Below, one piece after another: positions 24,575 through 31,082 of a stretch of DNA of 36,675 nucleotides. Each line of letters begins with the position of its first letter. The first letter of the stretch is position 1. Made by a program: the position numbers and the translations under genes. The stretch spans positions 5,618 through 42,292 of the forward strand of contig PLXK01000129.1 in the NCBI GenBank assembly GCA_003151415.1, in the 5' to 3' direction. The stretch comes from Bacteroidota bacterium. Lineage in GTDB: Bacteria > Bacteroidota > Bacteroidia > Palsa-965. The notes under the pieces are model-generated. The model worked only from the letters and a program-made list of their open reading frames with translations, was not told the DNA's origin and ran no database searches.

Positions 24575-25261
24575 TTAATCTTCCTGCCCTTTTTTATTGC
24601 CTTCAACGACAATCACAATTTCCCCCTTGACGGTTTTTTCTTTAAAGTAAGCAATCAGCTCTTCCATTGTTCCCCGTTTTGTTTCTTCAAACAACTTTGT
24701 CAGTTCCCTGGAAACACTGGCTCTGCGGTCTTTGCCAAAATGGAGTGCAAATTCTTCCAGAGCTTTCACCAAACGGAAGGGTGATTCATAAAACACGATG
24801 GTGCGGGGTTCCTCTTTCAGGCTGAGTAATTTTGTTTGTCTTCCTTTTTTCTGAGGAAGAAAACCTTCAAACACAAAAGCGTCGCAAGGCAGGCCCGAGT
24901 TTACAAGAGCAGGAACAAAAGCGGTAGGGCCGGGTAAACATTCAATATCAATACCTGCCTGCACGCATTCGCGGACCAGTAAAAAGCCCGGATCGGAAAT
25001 GCCGGGAGTGCCCGCATCGGTAACCAATGCAATGTTTTCTCCCGCTGCTATCCGTTCGGCAATAAAAGTGATGGTCTTGTGTTCGTTATGTGAATGATGA
25101 GGAAACATCTTTTTCTCTATGCCCAGATGTTTCAGCAAAAAACCGGTCTTGCGTGTGTCTTCGGCAAGCACGAGATCCACTTCCTTTAAGATGCGGATGG
25201 CCCGGAGTGTGATGTCCTCGAGATTGCCGATTGGAGTGGGGATGAGGTATAGTTTACTCAC
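24575..25261 (-). CDS. rsmI: 16S rRNA 2'-O-methyltransferase RsmI
   Basis: It methylates the 2'-hydroxyl of C1402 in 16S rRNA using S-adenosylmethionine; it belongs to the tetrapyrrole methylase fold. 228 residues. Typical segments are LYLIPTPIGNLEDITLRAI (4-22), AEDTRKTGFLLKHLGI, FPHHSHNE, ALVTDAGTPGISDPG, CLPGPTAFVPALVNSGL, FEGFLPQKKGRQ and VFYESPFRL. The start is a GTG at 25261 and the N-terminus aligns with the family. The C-terminus (EIVIVVEG) is complete. It leads the run rsmI > membrane protein > MDR > GNAT. The 177-base upstream gap holds a large palindromic element. Confidence 0.96.
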   Translation of the reverse strand: MSKLYLIPTPIGNLEDITLRAIRILKEVDLVLAEDTRKTGFLLKHLGIEKKMFPHHSHNEHKTITFIAERIAAGENIALVTDAGTPGISDPGFLLVRECVQAGIDIECLPGPTAFVPALVNSGLPCDAFVFEGFLPQKKGRQTKLLSLKEEPRTIVFYESPFRLVKALEEFALHFGKDRRASVSRELTKLFEETKRGTMEELIAYFKEKTVKGEIVIVVEGNKKGQED

Positions 25262-25331
25262 GTTTTGATTTCTGTTTCAGCTTCGAAGTTACGAATCAAT
25301 TTGGGAATGTTTAGAGTAGAAAAATAACAAC

Positions 25332-25435
25332 AACAAATTTACCATAGAGACATGTAGGTCATTGAGAAAAGCAAGGAGAAGGACTTTTTTCTCTATGGCC
25401 CTCTATGTTCTCCATGTCTCTATGGTTAATTTGTT
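25332..25435. repeat. Large palindromic extragenic element
   Basis: Arms 25332-25354 and 25413-25435 pair over 23 positions with a single mismatch (left core ACCATAGAGACATG, right core CATGTCTCTATGGT). Between and within them the 7-mer CTCTATG occurs at 25391, 25401 and 25418. It starts 3 bases after the stop of the M28 peptidase gene and ends about 70 bases before rsmI. The layout resembles the ACCACAGAGACACAGAG / CTCTGTGTCTCTGTGGT palindromes that I recall from intergenic regions of many bacteria; that link is from memory. On the minus strand T-rich sequence follows, so it could also end transcription. Confidence 0.8.
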
Positions 25436-25438
25436 CTT

Positions 25439-26812
25439 TCAATGTCCAGAGCGATTTGATGTGTCTAGCCATTCTTCAAAACCAGTCAGCAGATGAAAGA
25501 CATCTTCAAAGCGGCTCAGCGGCAAAGTCCCGGCTTTATCATAAATATCATGATAAGCTTTGATGCCTCCTCGTGTATAGATAAAAAAAGCCTTCACCCC
25601 ATGTTCTGAAAAAAAGTAATGATCGCTGTTGTGAGTTTGTCCCCTTAACTTGACTTCAGGCAGGAAATGCCCCTTGTCATTGATCGACTGAAGCATTTTG
25701 AACTCTTCCGGATAAGCCGTACTGTTGACAACTGTAATTCCCTCATCCCCTGTGCCCATGATGTCGAGGTTGATTAAGAATTTGATTTGTTTTAAGGGAA
25801 AAAGCGGATGTTCGGTATAATAATGAGAGCCGACAAGTCCAGCCTCTTCCGCTCCGAACAACATGAAGGCAATGGAACATTTGGGTTTGTTTTCCGGCAT
25901 GGCGTAATACCTGGCCATATTCAATAACATGGCGCATCCGCTTGCATTGTCGTTGGCTCCTGGAAAATAGGTATGCGGTCCCAGCATGCCGAGATGATCA
26001 TAATGGGCAGAGAACACAATGAATGAGTCCGGATATACGGTTCCTGGGATATAGCCGATGAGGTTTTGGGTTTGATAATCGGGGACGAATTTGCTGTCAA
26101 CATGAAATACGACAGCCCCCGCTTTTCTGAATTGCTTTCGGATGGTTTCATGAAGGCTGTCTTTGACGAGCATTTCAAATGAAGGGAAAGCCGACAGGGT
26201 CTGCGAAACTTCCCACATCAATCTTTTGCTATTGAATACAAGGACAACCCTGGCATGGACGGGGTTGTTTTTCATGGTCTCTATCTGTTTTAGCTGTTCC
26301 TTGTCCGTTATTCCGTAATCATCTATCAGTAGCGCTTTGTCGGCCCAGTTTGAGGCATAGAATTTTTTTAGATTCCGATCGGAACTCAGTGTTTTTTTAT
26401 CAAACCAAATGATTCGGGCCTTGCCTGCACTTGCGGGAGAATCGCCATGAACCAGAATTTCCTGACCTTCTTCCGGCCATTTTTGCCCTTTTGGCGCAAT
26501 AAACGTAAGCGCAATGGCATAGTCCAGGGGCGGAAACGTATTCACGCTCAGATGAAACTCCTGTCTGTAATTGGGGCTAAAACTTTTCAATCCAAAAGAA
26601 CGGAATTCATTCTCCAGATATTTGGCGGCAATCTTGTCTCCGTCATATACATAACCCCGGCCATACATGGAAGGCGAAGCAAGCGTATCCACTATTTTCC
26701 GGCCGTAGCGATAAACATCACCGTGTTCGGTTTGCTGGGCAGAAAGGGTAGTGGAAAATAATTGGATGAAGAGAAGAAGGGCGAGAGAGAGGAATCGGAA
26801 AGGATACTTCAT
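25439..26812 (-). CDS. Secreted M28-family zinc aminopeptidase
   Basis: 457 residues. MKYPFRFLSLALLLFIQLFSTTLSAQ is a signal peptide (cleavage after SAQ). A PA-like insert (about 110-240) precedes the catalytic domain. M28 metal and catalytic residues are visible: His270 (SAHYDHLG), Asp288 (GANDNASG), Glu322/Glu323 (FGAEEAG), Asp350 (INLDIMG) and His421 (AYHDIYD). It would remove N-terminal residues from peptides outside the cytoplasm; specificity is unknown. The start at 26812 is the only one ahead of the signal peptide. It lies about 125 bases after a Bacteroidota-type hypothetical gene and is bracketed by two palindromic elements. Confidence 0.93.
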   Translation of the reverse strand: MKYPFRFLSLALLLFIQLFSTTLSAQQTEHGDVYRYGRKIVDTLASPSMYGRGYVYDGDKIAAKYLENEFRSFGLKSFSPNYRQEFHLSVNTFPPLDYAIALTFIAPKGQKWPEEGQEILVHGDSPASAGKARIIWFDKKTLSSDRNLKKFYASNWADKALLIDDYGITDKEQLKQIETMKNNPVHARVVLVFNSKRLMWEVSQTLSAFPSFEMLVKDSLHETIRKQFRKAGAVVFHVDSKFVPDYQTQNLIGYIPGTVYPDSFIVFSAHYDHLGMLGPHTYFPGANDNASGCAMLLNMARYYAMPENKPKCSIAFMLFGAEEAGLVGSHYYTEHPLFPLKQIKFLINLDIMGTGDEGITVVNSTAYPEEFKMLQSINDKGHFLPEVKLRGQTHNSDHYFFSEHGVKAFFIYTRGGIKAYHDIYDKAGTLPLSRFEDVFHLLTGFEEWLDTSNRSGH

Positions 26813-26846
26813 AAAATTATTTAATCTACGTTCTTCACTTTCAACT

Positions 26847-26883
26847 CACCCCCGGTCCTCTCTCTATGAAAAATAGAGAGGGG
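26847..26883. repeat. Palindromic extragenic element 2
   Basis: CCTCTCTCTAT (26857-26867) and ATAGAGAGGGG (26873-26883) form an 11-position stem with one wobble pair around GAAAA. The left flank CTCACCCCCGGT completes a layout (GTGAGGGGG side, CCCTCTC arm) that resembles a common class of extragenic repeats I recall in bacteria. It lies 54 bases past the stop of the hypothetical gene at 26938 and 34 bases before the M28 peptidase start. Confidence 0.55.
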
Positions 26884-26937
26884 AAACCTTTGGAGAGAGA
26901 AAAGGAGAATGATTTGAAATTATCTTCAGGGCTTGAG

Positions 26938-27639
26938 TCAAAGAAACCGTCGCTGCACCAAATCAAAAAACATATCCACCACTTCATTGTCTTCTTTCCA
27001 CTCGTAAATGTTTCCGATGTTGGCCAGATAAATATCCGCTTCTTCAAAACCGCTGCAGGTATTGATCTGGTTCAGGGCGATGTGGTATTCGGTGGAGTTG
27101 CCATGAAACAATTCATTGATGTACCTGAATTTGTCATTTACGCCGATAGCCACTTTCAGATCGGGAATTGGTTTGCGGACGATCTTGGGCGCTTTCTCTT
27201 TCTCGGCCTTCATGCGAAAAGTCATTTTTGATTCGGCCTGAATGTTGCTGCCGAAAAGATCGCTTCCTGTTTTTGTTTCCGGAACCCTTTTGACTTCGGG
27301 TGTTATGGGCTTGACAGAAGGAATTGAATCTGCAATAAAATCCTGTTTTTGGGGTTCTTCTTTCGGACTGACGGGCATGGTTTCTTCTGCCGGATAGCGA
27401 ATGGGTATTATTGTTTTTGTTTCTTCGACAGGCTGAACTGCTTGACTTGGGGCTGACCTTTCTTCGGGAGCGGGGAGGTGGTGGATAAGAATGGATTTCT
27501 CGTACAGTTTCTGGATTTTGTGGTGAAAAAGCTCCAATTCCACTTTCGAAAGACTGTCTTCCGTGTTCATTCTGTCGGCCTGCTTTTTAATGCTGTCGAT
27601 CAGGGCATCAATCTCTTTTTTAAGCTCTTGCTTTTGCAT
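26938..27639 (-). CDS. Bacteroidota-type conserved hypothetical protein
   Basis: 233 residues from the ATG at 27639 (MQKQELKKEIDALIDSIKKQ); a GTG two codons earlier would add two residues. I do not recognise a named function. The first 50 residues are a charged, helix-forming, probably coiled-coil segment. A Pro/Glu-rich low-complexity linker (about 55-130) follows. The last 85 residues form a compact region with VNDKFRYINELFHGN, EYHIALNQINTCSGFEEADIYL, WKEDNEVVDMF and LVQRRF; I recall a similar C-terminal block in many Bacteroidota hypothetical proteins. No signal peptide is present, so it is cytoplasmic. It is divergent from tdk. Confidence 0.75.
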   Translation of the reverse strand: MQKQELKKEIDALIDSIKKQADRMNTEDSLSKVELELFHHKIQKLYEKSILIHHLPAPEERSAPSQAVQPVEETKTIIPIRYPAEETMPVSPKEEPQKQDFIADSIPSVKPITPEVKRVPETKTGSDLFGSNIQAESKMTFRMKAEKEKAPKIVRKPIPDLKVAIGVNDKFRYINELFHGNSTEYHIALNQINTCSGFEEADIYLANIGNIYEWKEDNEVVDMFFDLVQRRFL

Positions 27640-27684
27640 CTTCACAATTTGAAACGTGTATCCACACCGTTAACGTTTTTTACT

Positions 27685-27692
27685 TAGTTTTG
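27685..27692 (+). promoter_or_regulatory. Possible -7 box upstream of tdk
   Basis: TAGTTTTG, an exact TAnnTTTG match on the plus strand, 179 bases before the tdk ATG, with no -33 TTG. The 232-base gap (27640-27871) also has ATACTGAA (27711-27718) and TTCAGTAT (27802-27809) inverted. The use of this box for tdk is uncertain. Confidence 0.25.
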
Positions 27693-27871
27693 TTGTATTC
27701 TGTAAAGAATATACTGAAACCGGGTCAGTTTAAGGATTTGAGATCTTTAAACGGGCTTAGCAGCATATCTGCTGAAGGGCATGATCTTTTTCTCATACTC
27801 CTTCAGTATAAATATAAGGAATCTTCGTCAAAGCCCAAATTTTTTCCAAATCACAAATTTCTTTCCAATCC

Positions 27872-28456
27872 ATGTTTCTCGAAAATACGATCAATCACAA
27901 CAAGCGCAGAGGATGGATTGAAGTCATTTGCGGATCGATGTTTTCGGGCAAAACCGAGGAACTCATCCGGCGGCTGAAAAGAGCCAATTTTGCCCGTCAA
28001 AAAGTGGAGATTTTCAAACCTTCCATTGATACCCGTTACGACGCGGTGAAAGTTATTTCCCACGATTCCAGCGAAATACATTCCACCCCTGTTCCTTCCT
28101 CATCCAATATTCTCTTGCTTTCCAGTGGCATGGACGTGGTGGGTGTGGATGAGGCCCAGTTTTTTGATATGGAACTCATCAACGTGTGCAACCAGCTGGC
28201 GGCAGATGGCATTCGCGTCATCGTGGCGGGTTTGGACATGGATTACCTGGGTAAACCATTCGGACCCATTCCGGGTCTGATGGCTACGGCCGAATATGTA
28301 ACCAAAGTACATGCCATTTGTATCCGCTGCGGAAACCTGGCCAACCACTCTCATCGCATGGTCGATAAAACCGATCTGGTTGTTCTGGGTGAAACGGACA
28401 ATTACGAGGCTCTTTGCCGCGATTGTTTCAATGCCGGGTTGCAGGGAAAAGTCTGA
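27872..28456 (+). CDS. tdk: Thymidine kinase (type II)
   Basis: It phosphorylates thymidine with ATP in nucleotide salvage. 194 residues. The P-loop GSMFSGKT is at 21-28. The catalytic base lies in DEAQFF (93-98, Glu94). The lasso/substrate loop [14 protein letters not shown] (119-132) is intact. The structural zinc is bound by Cys150, Cys153, Cys182 and Cys185. The start at 27872 gives [21 protein letters not shown], fitting homologues with a short extension before the first strand. It lies 72 bases before murF-alr on the same strand and may be co-transcribed, although the latter has its own -7 box. Confidence 0.96.
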   Translation: MFLENTINHNKRRGWIEVICGSMFSGKTEELIRRLKRANFARQKVEIFKPSIDTRYDAVKVISHDSSEIHSTPVPSSSNILLLSSGMDVVGVDEAQFFDMELINVCNQLAADGIRVIVAGLDMDYLGKPFGPIPGLMATAEYVTKVHAICIRCGNLANHSHRMVDKTDLVVLGETDNYEALCRDCFNAGLQGKV

Positions 28457-28504
28457 TCCGGTTGCACCAAAGTAACGAAGAGCGGTATAAACCGAATTTC
28501 AGCG

Positions 28505-28512
28505 TAAATTTG
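28505..28512 (+). promoter_or_regulatory. -7 box for murF-alr
   Basis: TAAATTTG, an exact TAnnTTTG match, ends 16 bases before the ATG at 28529, so the leader would be about 10 bases. It lies in the 72-base gap after tdk. No -33 TTG at 20-base spacing. The same octamer precedes the barrel-protein gene. Confidence 0.45.
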
Positions 28513-28528
28513 CAATCCGAACCCTGAA

Positions 28529-31018
28529 ATGAATTACGCCATCACTGAACTGTCTGCCGTTATTTCCGCCAAAATCTTTGGCAATGAAAATGCTGTGGCC
28601 AGTATTGATGACCTGCTCATTGACAGCCGTAAACTGATCCAGCCTGAAGCCTCTCTTTTTTTCGCCATTCGGGGCGACCGTCATGATGCGCACCGGTTTA
28701 TCAAGGATTTGTACGAGAAGGGTGTCCGCAATTTTGTGGTTTCTGCCTTGCCTGCCGCACTGATGGATTACCCGGCTGCGAGTTTTTTACTGGTTGAAGA
28801 CACTTTGCTGGCTCTCCAGGAACTGAGCGCCTGGCACCGGAAGCATTTCCATATTCCTGTAATTGGCATCACGGGCAGCAACGGAAAAACGATCGTCAAA
28901 GAGTGGTTGTACCAACTCCTGAGGGAAGATAAAAACATTGTCCGCAGCCCCAAGAGTTTCAATTCGCAGGTGGGTGTTCCCATATCCGTCTGGCTGATGC
29001 GGCCCGAACACGAGCTGGCCATTTTCGAAGCCGGCATATCCATGCCCGGAGAAATGGAGCATCTCGAAAAGATCATTGCTCCGACAATCGGACTCATCAC
29101 CAATATCGGGCAGGCTCACGATGAGAATTTCAGTTCGCTGAGACAAAAAGTGGAGGAAAAGCTCAAACTTTTCGTGCATTCTCAAATTGTATTTTATTGC
29201 AAGGATTATACAGTTATTCAGCAAGCCATTCAGGATACCAGAGAAGAAGAAATGCCCAGGTTATTCTCCTGGTCGGCCAGGACGAAAGCTGATCTCCAGG
29301 TCGGAAAAATAACAAAGAGTGTGTCCGATTCTGAAATCCAGGCGGTTTACAAAAATGAATTCATACGGATAAAAATTCCGTTCACCGACGAAGCGAGTAT
29401 CGAAAATGCCATTCACTGCTGGTGCGTGATGTTGCATCTGGGCTATGAAAATGAGATCATAGCCGCCAGAATGCTTTTTCTCAGTCCGGTGGCCATGCGG
29501 CTCGAGCTTAAGGAGGGCATCAACAACTGTTCAATCATCAACGACAGTTACAATTCGGACCTGGGTTCGTTGAGTATAGCACTTGATTTTTTAAATCAGC
29601 AAAAACAGCATCCGAAAAAGACCTTGATTCTGTCGGATATTCTGCAAAGCGGAAGAACAGAAGAGAGCCTTTATAAAGAAGTGTCGGAACTGGTCAGCCG
29701 CAAAGGAATCAGCCGGATTATCGGCATTGGCGAAGCCATATCGCACCAAAGTGAACAGTTTCAAACCGAGCGCAGTTTCTATTCGTCGACAGCTGATTTT
29801 CTCAGGCATTATAACAATTCATTTTTCAGGGATGAAACCATACTTTTAAAGGGAGCCCGCAGTTTCGGATTCGAAGACATCAGCAAAGTGCTGCAGCAGA
29901 AAGCCCACGAAACGGTAATGGAGGTCAATCTCAGCGCGATTGTACACAACCTGAATCATTACCGCAAAAAATTGAAGCCGGATGCGAAGATCATGGCCAT
30001 GGTCAAGGCATTTTCCTATGGCAGCGGAAGTTTTGAAATTGCCAATGTGCTGCAGTTTCATCATGTCGATTACCTGGCCGTGGCTTATGCCGATGAAGGC
30101 ATTGAACTTCGAAAGGCCGGAATTTCAGTGCCCATCATGGTCATGAATCCCGAAGAACAAAGCTACGACAGCATGATCCAGTTTAGTCTGGAACCCGAGC
30201 TGTTCAGTTTCCGTGTGCTGGGTTTGTTTGATGAAGCGGTAAGGCGCAACAAAATTCTTCTTGAAAGCGATCGCAAGGTAAACGTGCATATCAAACTTGA
30301 CAGCGGAATGCACCGTCTGGGCTTTGAAGAAAGAGAAATCAATGAATTGATTGTTCGTCTCCGCAACAACAAAAACCTTCGTGTCCGATCTGTTTTTTCA
30401 CACCTGGCCGGCAGTGACGAAGCCGAACACGACGATTTCACACAGCTTCAGATCAACCGCTTTGATACAATGAGTTCGGCCATTATGCAGCATTTCGATT
30501 ATCCGATTTTGCGGCACATCCTGAATTCGTCGGGAATTTCCCGTTTTGCTGCCGGAACATTTGACATGGTGCGTCTGGGTATTGGTCTTTATGGCATTGG
30601 AACCAATGAAGAAGAGCAGGCTCTGCTTCAGAATGTGAATACACTGAAAACCACCGTTTCGCAAATCAAACACATACCCAAGGGAGACAGCATCGGATAC
30701 AGCCGCAAGGGATTTGCCAGCCAGCCCATGACTATCGCCACGGTTCCGATTGGTTATGCTGACGGCTTGAGCCGAAAGCTGAGCAATGGAAAAGGAAAAA
30801 TGTTTGTGGGGGGTAAATTTGCCCCGGTAGTTGGCAATGTGTGCATGGATATGTGCATGATTGATATCACCAATATCACTGTCAATGAAGGCGATGAGGT
30901 GATTGTTTTCGGAGAGCAATATCCGATTACACAAATTGCGCGCGATTTGGGAACCATTCCGTACGAAGTGCTGACCAATGTTTCGCGCAGGGTGAAACGG
31001 GTTTATTTTCAAGAGTAA
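28529..31018 (+). CDS. murF-alr: MurF / alanine racemase fusion
   Basis: A single 829-residue protein with two steps of peptidoglycan precursor synthesis. Residues 1 to about 460 are MurF, which adds D-Ala-D-Ala to UDP-MurNAc-tripeptide: DSRKLIQPEASLFFAIRGD (32-50), the ATP loop GITGSNGKT (113-121), NSQVGVP and NDSYNSD (338-344). Residues about 463-829 are a PLP-dependent alanine racemase that makes D-Ala: Lys493 in MAMVKAFSYG binds PLP, HIKLDSGMHRLGF (587-599) follows, and the second catalytic Tyr724 is in SIGYSRKG; C772 and M773 lie in VCMDMCMIDI. This fusion is known in Bacteroidota. Both active sites look intact. No split or frameshift is seen. Confidence 0.97.
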   Translation: MNYAITELSAVISAKIFGNENAVASIDDLLIDSRKLIQPEASLFFAIRGDRHDAHRFIKDLYEKGVRNFVVSALPAALMDYPAASFLLVEDTLLALQELSAWHRKHFHIPVIGITGSNGKTIVKEWLYQLLREDKNIVRSPKSFNSQVGVPISVWLMRPEHELAIFEAGISMPGEMEHLEKIIAPTIGLITNIGQAHDENFSSLRQKVEEKLKLFVHSQIVFYCKDYTVIQQAIQDTREEEMPRLFSWSARTKADLQVGKITKSVSDSEIQAVYKNEFIRIKIPFTDEASIENAIHCWCVMLHLGYENEIIAARMLFLSPVAMRLELKEGINNCSIINDSYNSDLGSLSIALDFLNQQKQHPKKTLILSDILQSGRTEESLYKEVSELVSRKGISRIIGIGEAISHQSEQFQTERSFYSSTADFLRHYNNSFFRDETILLKGARSFGFEDISKVLQQKAHETVMEVNLSAIVHNLNHYRKKLKPDAKIMAMVKAFSYGSGSFEIANVLQFHHVDYLAVAYADEGIELRKAGISVPIMVMNPEEQSYDSMIQFSLEPELFSFRVLGLFDEAVRRNKILLESDRKVNVHIKLDSGMHRLGFEEREINELIVRLRNNKNLRVRSVFSHLAGSDEAEHDDFTQLQINRFDTMSSAIMQHFDYPILRHILNSSGISRFAAGTFDMVRLGIGLYGIGTNEEEQALLQNVNTLKTTVSQIKHIPKGDSIGYSRKGFASQPMTIATVPIGYADGLSRKLSNGKGKMFVGGKFAPVVGNVCMDMCMIDITNITVNEGDEVIVFGEQYPITQIARDLGTIPYEVLTNVSRRVKRVYFQE

Positions 31019-31054
31019 AGGCTAACCGAAGTTCCCGCCTTCCCATTTAGCATC

Positions 31055-31076
31055 GGATTGTGTTAATCCTTTTTTT
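31055..31076 (+). terminator. Short intrinsic terminator after murF-alr
   Basis: GGATT (31055-31059) and AATCC (31065-31069) form a 5-bp stem with loop GTGTT, followed by seven T (31070-31076), starting 36 bases past the murF-alr stop. It fits an intrinsic terminator for the plus-strand gene, although the stem is short. It lies between the convergent murF-alr and T9SS-protein genes. Confidence 0.5.
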
Positions 31077-31082
31077 GCCTCT

